Program-made: the position numbers and the translations under genes | DNA from: Carposina sasakii | Taxonomy: Eukaryota; Arthropoda; Insecta; Lepidoptera; Carposinidae | Direction: 5' to 3' | Assembly: GCA_014607495.2 (NCBI GenBank) | Contig: CP053172.1 | Location: 7,888,888 to 7,952,887 of the forward strand | DNA length: 64,000 nt | Shown: one piece after another, positions 1-11,640 of the stretch | Position numbering within the stretch: position 1 is the stretch's first letter | Layout of the letters: every line of letters starts with the position of its first letter | The notes under the pieces: model-generated | What the model saw: only the letters and a program-made list of their open reading frames with translations | The model's database searches: none | Told to the model about the DNA's origin: nothing

Positions 1-609
1 TTTGAGGTTTAGTTGAGATGTACAAGGTCGGTTAGTAGTGACAGGTGGTCAGCCCATCGCCTACAAAACACCAAGACCCTCTTGTCCCTCTACTAACTTG
101 TACAGTATGCCCAGGAAGAGAAGAAGAAGGGAAATTTAAATTTATTAATACATATTAGCGGACGCCCGCGTAAATTTTAGAATTCCTGGTATTTCTAGTT
201 CCCGTGTATATTAAGTTACTGTTGGCAACACAATATAAATATTTAAGGAATTAAATGTTATGCTGGAAACTCAGTTTCCCTTTCCTGGCCCGATCTCTTG
301 CCTCGTGGCCACCGCAGCGATTGGTTGTGTCAATATATTATATTCATATATATAATAATATTGTGTATATTTATCGTGTTGGATATTAAAATACAAAGCG
401 TGTTTGAAATATTCAATGTTATTCATGTTCGTCTCCTCATCAACCTATACAGTCCACTCCTATCATCTTCGCGCTCCAACTGTGTCGCGTACAGCCCTAC
501 AAGCGTCCGACAGTTACTTCTTACTACATCAGCTATCTGCCAGTGAAAGTCGCATCAAAATCGGTCGAGCCTGCTTTTTGACTGGATAGATGACTGCATA
601 GCCTTAACC

Positions 610-1105
610 TAGGGTTGCCAACCGTCCTGTTTCCCAGGATATATCCTGCTTTTTGGGATGTCCTGGGTAGTTTTTAAGCATCGTCCTGAGTTTTAGAGCC
701 CTAACACATTCGGTATCGGCAGATTTTCTAAGGGTGCCGACATCAGGCCAACGGCTAGTGTGACGACGCAAATAAGCGTCAGCGGCACCTTTATAAAGCC
801 TAAAAGAAGCAAATACGCAGTCACCGGCACTGAAAGTGTTAAAGACCTATGTTTTGAAATCCGCACGCCTCTAACTCTCTCCAATCGTATTGTCACTGGG
901 CTCGCACATGTATAGTCCTGGCTTTTAATCGAAAAGTCCTGGTATTTCTTCTTCAAATCCTGCCCTGCAACTCGCACCTCGCCCTGCAACTCGCCCCGCG
1001 CACACACACATATTCTCAATTATCGCGATCGCGCGGCTTCGGCTTTTGCTGTTGCTTTTACGTAATCAGGGGGCTGGTTTTCAAAGTTTTAAGATGGCAT
1101 CCCTA
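610..1105. mobile_element. hAT-type non-autonomous element
   Basis: 496 bp with imperfect terminal repeats TAGGGTTGCCAAC / TAGGGATGCCATC (11 of 13). CCTTAACC flanks both sides (602-609, 1106-1113); the shared flank extends to 11 bp (CCTTAACCTAG). No transposase frame. It fills the MED28 intron beyond exon 2. Confidence 0.75.
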
Positions 1106-1236
1106 CCTTAACCTAGCAACTTGTCCCTGATCTTGAGCCTGCTATGCTGAACGTGTCTGTGTATTTCCGAGGTATTTTTGGGTATTTCCAAAATAGTGAC
1201 CGTGAATAAGTACCTAGAAGATATGTAAAAACTAAC

Positions 1237-1361
1237 CTCTTCTGTAAAAAGAACGCCTCCATCTGCCTGGCGAGGTCAATGAACCGCTCCACCTCGACTT
1301 TAACTTCCTCTTTCTCGACGCTGGGGGACGCCTCCTGCTTCGTCAGCACGTTCAGGCATGC
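1237..1361 (-). CDS. MED28: MED28 exon 2
   Basis: 125 nt, entering at phase 0 and leaving at phase 2. The acceptor is TTCGGCAG/GCATGC, with a CTAAC branch-point-like sequence about 25 nt upstream. It encodes the conserved [13 protein letters not shown] helix. A hAT MITE (610-1105) lies in the following intron, and a fold-back element starts only about 40 nt upstream of the acceptor. Confidence 0.75.
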
Positions 1362-4300
1362 CTGCCGAATATCCTCACTTGTTAGAAAACTCGTCAGCTA
1401 AGCCATAGAGGAATATGATGTCATAGAGTGCTAGTATCATACTGTTTCGATGCACCATTAGACTTTTCGGTGCCTCACAATTCCAGTCCTTGACACTTAG
1501 GTAGATTGCATTACTATACTTTACACTACATTAGTAATGTAGTACAATACTATATATTACACTAATAGAATCTAAGTGTCAAGGACTGGAATTGTGAGGC
1601 ACCGAAAAGTCTAATGGTGCATCGAAACTGTTAGTATGACACTAGCACTCTATGACATCTTATTCCTCTATGGCCAAGCTAAGCGTTTGCTAAGAGCGGA
1701 GAAATGCCAACTAAGAGAAATCCGTAGCAATATGCTACGGATTAGCTTATGTTTTAGGGCCGATTTTCCCACGATAGCTTATCTGAGGGATAAAGATGCT
1801 GTTTTCCCTTAAAACTCGATCAAGATTTAGAGACATCAACTTTATTTACCCAGGGCCGGCCCGCCCATACGGCGAATGGAGCAGTCGCTCCAGGCGCTAA
1901 ATCCTAGAGGGCGCCTTAATGGTAAAGATATAGGTATATATTATTAGGAGCAAACAGGAGAGGCGCCATAATTGGATCTCGCTCCATTCTAAAATTTACT
2001 TCGGGCCGGTGCTGTATTTACCCGATAGGCTGTCTGACCATTGAAAAATCGGCTTATTTTTCGTTAGATCTAGATCGGAGATCTTGCTAACCTATTCCTA
2101 TTTAATCCTGTTTGTCTGTGTAACATTTGAATCATCATCATCATCCTATTGCAGTCCACTGCTGGACGTAGTCCTCCCCCAGGGCACACCACAAGACTGC
2201 CATGGGGGGTATTTGCCCATAGTCACCACGCTGGGCAGGCGGGTTGGTGACCGCAGTTTGTATTTTGGACTATGTTGTCAACACGGGAGGCGCTGCTGCC
2301 CACCTCCCGGAAACCCTTAATCGCCTCGTACGATACCCACGGGCAAACATGGGGTGGTACGATATCTACTCAGCCGGCACCACGCGGCCAAACATTTGAA
2401 TAATTAAATTCTATTATATTACCAGAGAGGCAAAGTGGAGTTGGGCAGGACATTAGACCAGGAGGTACGTCGGTAGATGGACTAGAGCGGTGACGGAATG
2501 GTGGCCAAGGGTTGAAGGGACGCAGAGACCTAGAGGTAGGGCCACCAGCCCGGTGCTGACATTACCAACTTCGTTGGCCACAGGAAGATAAGGCTGACGT
2601 AGGGCCGCGTAAAGTGGCGTATTGAAGAGGCCTATATTCAACGGTGGAGGCCTATATTAAGCAACGGTATATAAATAAGTACAAAGATAACTAACATCCA
2701 TGACTCAGTCAAATATCTTTTTTTTTCCACACACTTCACAACACATTGACCTAGTCCCACACTAAGATCCCTAAGGTCTTGTGTCGTGGGTAATACGCAA
2801 CGGTATATAAATACATAGATACGAGTAAGTATATAAACATCCATGACTCGGAAACAAACATTGATATTCATCACATCAATGTTTGCGCACCTACCGGGGG
2901 ATTCAAACCCAGGACTTATGGCGTCGCAGGCAGGGCCACTACCAACAACATCATGATGATGCCTACGCCCCAAAGGGATTCGAACCCAGGACCTAAGACG
3001 CGGGGGGCAGGGTCACAAGTAACTACACCAAAATGGCCGTCAAGCCATAATAAAACAAGACATTAAATTGCTATTCTTTTATTGAAGAATTCCATTTAAA
3101 ACAGTTTTTAAATTACTCTATATTTATGTCTAAACATAGTCGAGTAACTACTTTCCAAGTCGCACAAATAACATTACATTATAGTTCTTTATTTCTAGAA
3201 ATAGCTCTCTATTTCGTGCAAATAGAATTGAACACGGCATTAAACTAACTTACATATAAGATATCGTCTATAATAAATAATTATACTTTACAAATTATTA
3301 TTTTGTATTTGTAATTATGATAAACCCGGGTTTTAGTCACGCAGATAATAAAAGAGACAAAAACGGCAGCAACTCTTTCCGTCTCCCTTGCACAATATTT
3401 TTACTTATTTACTTATGTAACTATATTGTAGTAGATACAGCCAACAAAAAAGAGGTGCATTTTTGTTTATAGTTTTTTTTTAATCCCATTATTTATCTGC
3501 GCGGCTCATAACATAATTATTCCTGTTCATTAGTTGCAAGGAGGAAATAATTAAAATTCTGTGATGCACATACAAATTGTATTTAAACACAAAATTGTGG
3601 CTCAAATAGTTACAAGACGGAGTGAAAGTACAGAATAGAGAAATGACTAACGTTCAATAAGCTACTTACACTATTTGAACAAAATCCGCACGATAGATAG
3701 CGTATTTTCTCTCGTATTATGTAACTCGTGCGAATTTCACCTAAAACTATCATCACTCTTAATTTTCTTTTATTTAGAATTAAATTAAGCAATACAATAA
3801 TAAAATCTCCTTCATACAATATTTAATATATATAGATAAGAGATTTGCATAGCATTGCAGCGCGTGGTTGTAAAGGGTTAAGCTGATTGAAAATAAATTC
3901 CTTATTGTCTAACCATACTTCCCTAGCCACATAGAAACTTCAAATTTATCTTAGAGCGTGTAGTTTCATGATTTTCATGATATAGTTGGTTAGATATCAT
4001 GAAATCGTGAACTGACCAATAAGATAGCATTAACATGTTATTTAGCGCACTGAAATGGCAGTGGGCAGGGCACATCTGTCATAGAACCGATGGACGCCCT
4101 CCGGCCAGATGGACCGATGCCTTAGGGCGGCTGGTATGGTGAAAACGGGAGATCGAGCCGTGTGGGGTACTCTGGGGGAGGCCTACGTCCAGCAGTGGAC
4201 TGCAATAGGCTGACGAGAACATGTTATGTAGTTATACAGTCACTGCATCTGTACAAGCTTATTCACTGTCATGGCGACGCTCTAAGAAAAATTGAAGTAA

Positions 4301-7300
4301 CCACATAATGAAAATTTTATTTGTAATTCAATCATTTTCTCCGTCCCCTGAGCGCAGCTAGAAATCTATTAATTACTTCGAACAATTAATACAAAGCAGA
4401 ATCAGGCAAGGGATAGAAAAATGATGGGAGTTATACTACATCCAATTCCAAAGGCGACATTTGAAATCAGCCGCATTACAACTACCTATAGCTGTTTCAA
4501 ATTAGGTAAATTGTTTTGTCAAGGAAACCTCAAAAGTTAATTAATATGGTAAGCCGTATTGTCATTTTGCTAATAGATATACTTATATTGACACTAGCTA
4601 ATTCATAATCTCATACTAAATCCTAATCCATTGCGTGTCTTCTATAAAGTTTTGTTACTAACAAACACAGCAATGTATTACGAATGAATCGAGATTTCAG
4701 TCAGTACAGTCCGCGCAACCTAAGCTCAGTGGGGTAAGCACGAACCTTTTTTTTACACGGCGTAACACTAGCGACTCGCTAGCAAAATCTATGGGAATTG
4801 ACAGTTTGACGCTAGCGTTACGGACTATCGGCTTACCCCTCTGTTTTACATTTGTGTGCGTATACGACACGCGATGCCTTAGCTAAGCTTTGCACTTGTG
4901 TGAGTGAACGTAGATAGCATAAGACACGCGTCTTTTGCTTGTATACTCACACTAGTGGCCCGCCCTCGCTTCGCTTCGGTACATATCAATACATAGATAC
5001 AACTTTATATGTAGGTACAGCGGTTTTCGTTTAAATTTGGAACTCCCGTTGGTCCCCTTCCCGTGGGAATTTCGGGAAATCCGTTCTTAGAGCTTCCTTG
5101 TAGCCCTAATCCGATTTCAGCTTCGTATAAATAGCTGTTTTCGTAAAAAAATTAAATTCCCGTAACTCCCCTTCCCATAGGAATTTCGGGAAATCCGTTC
5201 TTAGTGCTCCCTCGCAGTCCCTAATGAACATACAGGTCCAATTTCAAATTCATATGTATCGCAGTTGTCGTAAAAAAAATGAATTCCCGTTTGTCCCCTT
5301 CCCGTGGGAATATCGGGAAATCCGTTTGAATTCCCATTTGTCCCCTTCCCTTGGGAATTTCGGGAAATCCGTTTTTAGTCCTTCCTCGTTGTCCCCAATG
5401 AACATATATGCCCGATTTCAGCTTCATATGTATAGCGGTTCTCGTAAAAATTATGAATTCCCGTTAGTCCCCTTCCCGTGGGAATTTCGGGAAATCCGTT
5501 TTTAGTCCTTCCTCGTTGTCCCCAATGAACATATATGCCCGATTTCAGCTTCATATGTATAGCGGTTTTCGTAAAAAATATTAAATTCCCGTTGGTCGCC
5601 TTCCCGTGGGAATATCGGGAAATTCTTATAGCCTATGTTCATCCAGGTCCAATAAGGATTCTAACGGTGAAAGAATTTTTGAAATCGGTCCAGTAGTTTC
5701 GGAGCCTATTCATTACAACCAAACAAACAAAGTTTTCCTCTTTATAATATTATAGTATAGATAAAAGCAAAGCTGAGCTTACGCCGTAAGCGCCATCTTT
5801 GGAATAGGATATAGAAAAGACCTTAGCTAGGCCCAACAGTGGGACAGTGCAGTATAACAATTATAATTATACTAAGCTGAGTTCTTACTCTAAACTAATT
5901 ACCTAACTATACAAAATGTTACTTTAAATGAATAATTAAGATCAGTCAATAAAAAAAATGGCTAAGAACAGTGTCCATGTTTCACACACTTTTGGTAAAA
6001 AATAAAAAGAAATATCTCAAATATTGAGGAGAATAATAGAATTAAAACTTAAATGTTACCCTACATCATTTTTAATTTGTATCAATATAATAAAATGTAC
6101 GGCTCAGCCGATTTGTATGAGGTTGTAAGAAGGACCGCTTCATACAGGGCGATGAGATTTGAACACAGTAAAATTTACGGAGCGGCAAAGACTAAGCATA
6201 TTGCACCTATACACCTATTGCAGTTTTTCCGCGATACATACCGACCCGTAAGCAAGCGATCCTAGCTTGTAAATCATAAATCAAAATTGCAATTTTATCC
6301 AAATAAATCTCTTTATACAGGTAGCTGCGAAATTGCAGCAACTACACATCGTAATTATTCCGTAGATTTTAATATAGGTTTCATAATAAAAGGTATTTCA
6401 GATATTGTTAAAAGAAGCTCAGACGATATAATTTCGTAGGCTTCGTAGGCTACATTGACAAATGCATCACCTCATGTAGTTTCCTCCGTGCTTTAAAGTC
6501 CCACACACAGTGATATCTGATATAACAGCTGATTATCTATCGAGAAACTGACAGTAAAATACAACACAAATTTATGAACACTTCAGTCATTTACAGTTTC
6601 AAACAGTTTGAATTTACTATCAACTATGTGTGATGTTTTCAAACATATGTGTGAAAGTAAACTACAAAGAAGGAAACAATATTAAAACACTCACTCACTT
6701 TCAAATCTACATACACTAACAAACCATAAAAGCTATAATTCTATCCCAGTTAATTTAGGTACATATTCTTATGTTAAAATACTGAATACTATATCTATTT
6801 TTGAAAACCATACCATGGTGTTTGATAGGGACTCCTGTAGTAGTTATTGGACATTTGCTGATACATTGGATGCATTTGCTGCATATTAGGTGGAGGTGTG
6901 GTATAATAACCTTGCTGTTGGTTACTCATATTGCCCCACTGACTTCTATCAGTTGCTGGACCCTGCAATCTCTGGTCAGCAGCCTGGGAATATGTTCTGA
7001 AGTCTAATGGTGCCTCCATGAAGATATTGTCATTGTATTGGCATGTTGGCTGTGGCCAATCTTCCTGAACAGGCTTGGAAGCTGGTGGTGTCTCAGCCTG
7101 GGGTGCCTTAGAAGTGCTTGGAGACTTATTTGGTGTAGACTTCCTATTTGGCTTGAGGGGTATATGGGTTGGAGGCACAATCGCGTGTTGTTTGGTCTCC
7201 ATGAATTTGTGGAATTCTCCCTGGAAAGCACTGGGGTTTTTATTGATTGGGGACACAATTGGTTTAGCGGTCGGTGAACGTAAGGTTGAGTTTAGAAGGA

Positions 7301-10142
7301 TGCTGGAGTAGGTCTTAGGTGGTGATGGGTTTGCAGGTTTAGTGATTGTTGCACGGCTGTTTGGCCCCACAGCTGTTAACTTGTAAGTTTTGTGATTCAA
7401 TAGTATATTTTTATGTTGAGGTGATAAGGCAGAATTTTGATTTTGTTGATTAGTCTTGTTCTGATTAGGTAAATCCCCATATGCAGTACTTGTCTTTGCC
7501 ATAACAGGCTCTAATGGTGAATTATATTCGTAACTAGTACTAGATTTTGGTGCTTTGGGTTTTGTGGGTTTCTTGGCAATTTGTACATCAACATTTGCCT
7601 TCTTGGGTTTTGGTTCTCTTTTCACTGGTTCCTTCTTAACTCTCTCTTTTTTAGGTGTAGCTATCTTAGGTATTTTATCGGATTTTTCAGAAGATTTCCG
7701 TTTTTTAGGCTTAGTTTCTGTAGGAACTACTGAAGTTTGTGGATCTAAACTGGTTGGTAGACTAGCAGTTGTTGATGGAAGAAGATCCACTTGAAGAGGG
7801 TCCACATTTGGAGACAGCTGTGGTCCTTCAACAGGATGAGGAGGGGATTCCCAGTTGGAAACAGCTGCTGACAAATCTTCTAGTTGATCACTGGACAGCT
7901 TTTTACTTTTGCCTTTTTTAGTTTTTGTGTCTGCAGGTTTAGTTTTAGTTTCTGTCGGCTTCACTTTATCACTTTTTTTAGGTTTACCTCCTTTGTTTTT
8001 AGGCTTTGGAGGGTCTTCAATGGGTTTACTGTCTTCGGTTTTAACTTTCAGCTCCTTCTTGGAGTCTCTTTTCTTTTTTGTCTTCCAACTTTTAGGACCC
8101 TCATAATCTGAGTCTTTATCAGAGTCTATATAACCAACATCAGGTAGCTGTGCTTCAGAGGGGTCCATTTCATCACCCTTTAGCCAGATATCCTCTAGAA
8201 CATCCAGTTGGTTATCATCTGGATCCATTGGCATGATGGGTCTTTTCATTGAAGTCATCATATCAAGGTCACCCTCAGCCATGGTCATTTCATCATCATC
8301 CATAACATCATGGCCAAGGATAGACACTGCAATGGCTCCCTCCGAGATGCTCTTACTGGCCATAGCCCTTTTCAAATGCAGTGGATGACGTTTCTTCTTC
8401 TTCAAGCCCTCTTCTTCTGCAGCAATGAATGATTCGGGGAGTTCAGTGTTATTTTTGTTACATAATATATCCTGGCCAGATGGATGTGGTGCTGGGACTA
8501 ATTTCTCTGGTTGCTCAGGATGGCAACCAATATCTTGCCCCTTCAACCATAAATCATAACGGTCTGGTTGGAATCTCTTTACAAATGTATCCATAGAAAT
8601 CTTAACCATATCATTGCTGCATGTGCATTGGGTTGCTCTTTTACCGTACTCTATCCATCTAGGAGCCGCAAAGTTGGTAGATTCGGCACAGTTAAATCCA
8701 TGGTTAAAACCTGCATGGTACCCAAAAGGAAATGTGATCATGATTTCCCCAGCTTCTTGAGTCACTTTGTTAACAGGAACTGAATACTGCTTTAGTATCT
8801 GAGGTGAGATTAGTGTCATTTTGTGTCTTAGGAAGGCTTGGCAAGTTTTGGCTGATGTGGGGAAGAATCCAGATGCAATTCGTTCAAATCTCTTGCCATG
8901 TTCTGGGGGTATAGCATACCAGGTCTTTGGTTCGCCAAAATGTAGATAGTTTATTGAGTACAAGTCCATATCCTCAGTGTGCCATGCAAATGTGGTCTTC
9001 CACATACCAAAATATAGATAAGCTGTGTTAACTCCATCTATCTCTATTCCATAATCTGAGTTAACAAAGTCTAATATTGTTCCCAAGCTGTTTATATTCC
9101 ATTCTTTGACATCAGGGTCTGTAATACTACCATTCACATCAGCACCGTAAATTGGGGCTACATAGGTCACATTTTTCCAGTATTTTCTCTCCAAATCATC
9201 ATAGTTTGTGTGGCGTGGAGTGCAGTACTTGGCAGAATTGGCCATAACAGCAAACTGCTTCACACTCATAGCTTTCTTTTGAATGTTGATTTGTTGAAAC
9301 AAACCTTGCTTCCCTGTCACCACTTGGCAGATGGGCGATGGTATTGTGATGTTCAGGTCGTCTAGATTGTATTCTGATTTGCGTGGAACCCATTCTGGTG
9401 GAGGTATCACTTTCGCCAGTCCAGCTTTGTGGGCACCCTTGGATTCCATGTATTGGATATAATTGTTGAAATCTTTGAATTCTTCCCATGTTGGACGGAA
9501 CACCTGTATTTGGACCGGTCCACTAGACTCTTCTGCAGCCGAAGACATGGTCGTAAATCAAAACAAATCCAATAAGTTCGACAATATTATTTCATCACTC
9601 AACTTTCAATCGTCTTGTGTCTTTCCACAGCACCATAACTTTCAACAATATAGTACATTAAGTACACATTTAATGGTTTTTTAAGAAGCACTAATTACTG
9701 GTATTAATTTAAAATACACGCGTTTAACTTTTCGTAATTATGTGAAAACATTATCAGTAAAATGGCCGACAATTTTTATGAATGGAAGATGGGCTTGTCG
9801 TTCACTTCAGTTCGCATCTACTAACTTCTGGTCATAGTTGAAGCTGCATAGGATGATAAATGTCACGTACGCACGGATTTTCATGGAACTTCAGTAAAAA
9901 TTATAAAGTTCACACTACGCAGCTTCGACTGGAAAACGAAGCCATTCAATTTGGTTTATTATGTTGGCACCAAGTTTTTTGACAGCTATAGAAATAACAA
10001 TATAGAGGTTATATTTATGTGCGAAATTTATTCTTCTCGGGCTTATTTTGATAACTATTTAAGGACAATAAAATTATCTTACCTGAAACGATTCTTCAAA
10101 TTCCTCTACAAGATTACCACTGCCATTAGATGGCGTCGCCAT
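1237..10142 (-). CDS. MED28: Mediator complex subunit 28, partial gene (exons 1-2 seen)
   Basis: MED28 is a small coiled-coil subunit of the Mediator complex, the nuclear bridge between transcription activators and RNA polymerase II. Two exons on the minus strand join in frame: 10083-10142 (20 codons) and 1237-1361 (41 codons plus 2 nt). Together they read like the N-terminal half of animal MED28, with the family landmarks EEFEESFQ, then [10 protein letters not shown], then [17 protein letters not shown]. Exon 2 ends in a good donor (AG/GTTAGT), so the rest of the gene lies left of the window. Compared with the fly protein as I remember it, about five residues just before RFIDLARQ are missing. 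Intron 1 is about 8.7 kb and contains a whole KDM4 gene. I found no later exon in 1-1236. Identity is fairly sure from the motifs; whether it is expressed is not shown. Confidence 0.78.
1402..1676. mobile_element. Fold-back MITE beside MED28 exon 2
   Basis: Arms 1402-1501 and 1572-1674 are near-perfect reverse complements (about 100 bp), with a 70-bp loop. AGCTAAGC occurs at both edges (1396-1403, 1677-1684) and may be an 8-bp target duplication. Confidence 0.75.
1851..2014. mobile_element. Short hAT MITE
   Basis: 164 bp, ends CAGGGCCGGCCCG and (reverse complement) CAGCACCGGCCCG. Flanked by the 8-bp duplication TATTTACC at 1843-1850 and 2015-2022. Confidence 0.85.
2130..2395 (-). repeat. Non-LTR retrotransposon tail (family B)
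   Basis: On the minus strand it ends GTCCAGCAGTGGACTGCAATAGG then (GAT)n, a 5'-truncated LINE end whose last codons read QQWTAIG. Similar copies: 18365-18482(-), 21838-22125(+), 24290-24632(+), 31817-31940(-), 34408-34535(+), 44225-44488(+), 48193-48275(-), 49083-49345(-), 63212-63300(-). Confidence 0.75.
2425..2640 (+). pseudogene. Decayed reverse-transcriptase C-terminus fragment
   Basis: Words such as GGGCAGGACATTAG and GAATGGTGGCCAAGGGTTGA resemble the GHI-R...W-P region of non-LTR RT ends. Frameshifted and truncated. Confidence 0.4.
2650..3045 (-). repeat. tRNA-derived SINE T1, two head copies
   Basis: On the minus strand a tRNA-like head (GGTTTGAATCC-type B box) is followed by CAAACATTGATGTGAT and the body with ACCTTAGGGATCTTAGTGTG. 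A second head with GGGTTCGAATCCC lies at 2965-3045. Other T1 copies: 17208-17450(+), 18020-18090(+), 37660-37730(-), 43970-44050(-), 48415-48500(+), 48530-48760(-), 51505-51745(-). Confidence 0.75.
3046..4035. other. No gene seen; AT-rich MED28 intron sequence
   Basis: About 1 kb of low-complexity, AT-rich DNA with no convincing frame, inverted repeat or recognisable element. Confidence 0.6.
4040..4214 (+). pseudogene. Non-LTR retrotransposon end (RT C-terminal fragment)
   Basis: Reads [16 protein letters not shown], then PPARWTDA, ending in the GTCCAGCAGTGGACTGCAATAG tail of family B. 5'-truncated and decayed. Confidence 0.65.
4727..4843. mobile_element. Short MITE, CAG(T/A)GGGGTAAGC ends
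   Basis: 117 bp beginning CAGTGGGGTAAGC and ending GCTTACCCCTCTG. A related copy in the opposite orientation is at about 32650-32750 (GGGGTAAGCACGAACC...GCTAGCGTTACGCCG). Confidence 0.6.
4951..5762 (+). mobile_element. Non-autonomous element carrying a minisatellite
   Basis: Opens GGCCCGCCCTCGCTTCGCTT and closes CTCTTTATAATATTATAGTA, hallmarks of a lepidopteran interspersed family. Its body is a tandem array (next entry). No coding capacity. Confidence 0.55.
5030..5640 (+). repeat. Tandem repeat, about 50-130 bp units
   Basis: The word GGAAT(T/A)TCGGGAAATCCG recurs near 5067, 5180, 5305, 5356, 5481 and 5608, with CCGATTTCAGCTTCATATGT and TTCCTCGTTGTCCCCAATGA linking units. The frames on both strands here are produced by the repeat. 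Confidence 0.9.
5763..6794. other. KDM4 3' flank, no other gene seen
   Basis: AT-rich region downstream of the KDM4 stop. It must hold the KDM4 3' UTR, but no canonical AATAAA on the minus strand stands out close to the stop. Short open frames show no family resemblance. Confidence 0.5.
6795..9548 (-). CDS. Kdm4: KDM4/JMJD2-family lysine-specific histone demethylase, intronless
   Basis: KDM4 enzymes are nuclear Fe(II)/2-oxoglutarate dioxygenases that remove methyl groups from trimethylated and dimethylated H3K9 and H3K36. The 917-residue frame is uninterrupted. A JmjN domain covers about residues 14-58 and a JmjC domain about 140-310. The iron ligands are visible as H190, E192 and H278, and the KDM4-specific zinc site as C236, H242, C308 and C310, all offset by +2 from human KDM4A. 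The remaining 600 residues are Lys/Pro/Ser-rich and low in complexity, with many KKxK and PKPK stretches and a Gln/Tyr/Pro-rich end. No PHD or Tudor domain is present, as in insect KDM4. The ATG at 9548 precedes the JmjN by 13 residues. The gene has no intron and lies on the same strand inside MED28 intron 1. Catalytic residues are intact, so it looks functional. Confidence 0.95.
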   Translation of the reverse strand: MSSAAEESSGPVQIQVFRPTWEEFKDFNNYIQYMESKGAHKAGLAKVIPPPEWVPRKSEYNLDDLNITIPSPICQVVTGKQGLFQQINIQKKAMSVKQFAVMANSAKYCTPRHTNYDDLERKYWKNVTYVAPIYGADVNGSITDPDVKEWNINSLGTILDFVNSDYGIEIDGVNTAYLYFGMWKTTFAWHTEDMDLYSINYLHFGEPKTWYAIPPEHGKRFERIASGFFPTSAKTCQAFLRHKMTLISPQILKQYSVPVNKVTQEAGEIMITFPFGYHAGFNHGFNCAESTNFAAPRWIEYGKRATQCTCSNDMVKISMDTFVKRFQPDRYDLWLKGQDIGCHPEQPEKLVPAPHPSGQDILCNKNNTELPESFIAAEEEGLKKKKRHPLHLKRAMASKSISEGAIAVSILGHDVMDDDEMTMAEGDLDMMTSMKRPIMPMDPDDNQLDVLEDIWLKGDEMDPSEAQLPDVGYIDSDKDSDYEGPKSWKTKKKRDSKKELKVKTEDSKPIEDPPKPKNKGGKPKKSDKVKPTETKTKPADTKTKKGKSKKLSSDQLEDLSAAVSNWESPPHPVEGPQLSPNVDPLQVDLLPSTTASLPTSLDPQTSVVPTETKPKKRKSSEKSDKIPKIATPKKERVKKEPVKREPKPKKANVDVQIAKKPTKPKAPKSSTSYEYNSPLEPVMAKTSTAYGDLPNQNKTNQQNQNSALSPQHKNILLNHKTYKLTAVGPNSRATITKPANPSPPKTYSSILLNSTLRSPTAKPIVSPINKNPSAFQGEFHKFMETKQHAIVPPTHIPLKPNRKSTPNKSPSTSKAPQAETPPASKPVQEDWPQPTCQYNDNIFMEAPLDFRTYSQAADQRLQGPATDRSQWGNMSNQQQGYYTTPPPNMQQMHPMYQQMSNNYYRSPYQTPWYGFQK
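9549..10082 (-). other. KDM4 5' flank within MED28 intron 1
   Basis: 534 bases between the KDM4 ATG and MED28 exon 1. It should contain the KDM4 5' UTR. No clear TATA box, target duplication or repeat is visible. Confidence 0.5.
10083..10142 (-). CDS. MED28: MED28 exon 1 (coding part)
   Basis: The ATG is at 10142-10140 on the minus strand. The exon encodes 20 residues starting [15 protein letters not shown] and ends CAG/GTAAGA, phase 0. It starts at the first ATG of the frame and matches the usual short, Ser/Gly/Asn-rich MED28 N-terminus followed by the acidic EEFEESFQ. Confidence 0.75.
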
Positions 10143-10257
10143 GCTTAGGTCGGAAAAATCTCGTTTTATTATTTTGTTGTATACACAGGAGGCTGTTTAG
10201 CGAGTGAATGATGAACGATTGAATGAAAGAATGCCTTGCATTGTTCCTCCGGCATAA

Positions 10258-10374
10258 GCCTCATAAAAAATAAAAAAATCCAAGCATTTTTTTTGGCATA
10301 AACTTACTTTATTTGATGTATAGAGTACGTACCCTTCGTTAACGGTGGCCACAAAAAAACATCCTGTATAAGGC
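10258..10374 (-). repeat. MITE E, truncated copy
   Basis: Carries GGCATAAACTTACTTTATTT, TACCCTTCGTTAACGGTGGC and the terminal CATCCTGTATA of MITE E (full copy 46247-46620). It cuts the LINE fragment to its right. Confidence 0.75.
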
Positions 10375-10375
10375 T

Positions 10376-11065
10376 TTTCTGATATCAAGGATAATAGAAA
10401 AATTGGATTTTGATTTGAAGGGATTGGATAGGATTGATTGGAGTGTGCTTTGGGAGTCGGAGAGGATTATGGATTTTAATTTATGGGATAAGGAGTATTT
10501 AATGGCCTCGAGGATAGCAAGACTGATAGATAGTAAACACTGATGAGTGGGAGGACATTTAAAGGAGAGTTTCTTTATTAATAATTTTATAATGATTTTA
10601 AATGTAAATCTATCGGCTAGATATTGTCTGCGTAGTTTTAGAGGAGGGCCTACGCATTCAACCTGCATGGCATTTATAGGAGACGATTTCATAGCGTTAA
10701 GTACGATTCTCATGCATTTGGATTGGTTTTGTCCATGACTTGAAGAGGAGCTTTATTACATGGGATCAGGAGAAATGAACCATAGTCCAGGTGACTGCGG
10801 ATGATGTCGTTATAGAGGATCTTCTGGGTAAACGGGTGAGATACCCACCACACACCTGAAAGAGCTCTAAGGATGTTGACGCCCCTTTCGCATTTCTCAA
10901 CGATGTACTCAAAGTGCTGTTCACCCGTAAGTCTGTCATCCAGGATGATACCCAGAAATTTGACAGACCTGTTGACCGGAATCGAACGACCTGTATAGTG
11001 ATACCGACTGGAGGGATTGTTCGTTTCCTGGTAAATACCACTACTGAGCTTTTAGAAGGGGAAAG
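10376..11065 (-). pseudogene. Jockey-like non-LTR retrotransposon, RT end and RNase H start
   Basis: One frame reads MKSSPINAMQVECVGPPLKL, then LRRQYLADRF, and further on LSDSQSTLQSILSNPFKS, characteristic of the RT-to-RNase H junction of insect Jockey/I-like elements. Upstream (to 11065) the RT thumb continues in another frame, so it is frameshifted. A MITE truncates the 3' side. Confidence 0.7.
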
Positions 11066-11229
11066 AGATAGACCATGATCGATCTACCATGCATCCAGAT
11101 AGTGGAGAGCAGAATTGAGTCTAGGGTTATCTGAGCTCCGGCCTTCGTCCTTTTTTGAATGAATGATGAAAAGCACAGATAATAAATTATAGGATCAGTT
11201 AGATCATAAACAAGTATGGTAGGTAAAAT

Positions 11230-11640
11230 ATAGCGACCGTGGCCGGTGATAGGCTAGTTATTACCTAACTAGCAAAAGCAAAGCGATTTTATTTTTATTT
11301 ATTTTATTTTATTTTACAATTTCGGGAAGACCAACAGCTATTTATAATTATAGTAAAAATTGTAGAAACATAAAGCCAATAACAGGTCCACACTTATAGA
11401 AGCATTATGAGAGCTAATCAGGTACTAGTGCACACACAATTTATAACATATATCATAACGAAAACTGTACAAAAATCGCTGTTTGCTTGTCAAATTCGTA
11501 TTACGTAAAATGAATTTCAAAGGAACTTTGACATTTCAAGGAGAATATTGTACAATTTTCGCTATTGCTTTGTTTCGGCTTTGCTATTGCAAATTAGATA
11601 ATCAGGGGGAGGGACAGGACATTAGGTACAGGCAAAATTC
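11230..11640. repeat. Dispersed repeat with GCAAAGC / TTCGCTAT words
   Basis: Contains GGAGAATATTGTACAATTTTCGC, TTCGGCTTTGCTATTGCAAA and a GTAATCAGGGG-like end, shared with 30037-30195 and 59271-59400. Family unknown. Confidence 0.55.

Noticed and set aside
298..589. Overlapping short frames near the left edge
   Set aside because: No match to the expected third MED28 exon on the minus strand and no recognisable domain.
5221..5505. Open frames of 68-93 codons on both strands
   Set aside because: Produced by the tandem repeat; no family resemblance.
7038..8111. Several plus-strand frames of 65-79 codons
   Set aside because: Antisense shadows of the KDM4 low-complexity coding region.
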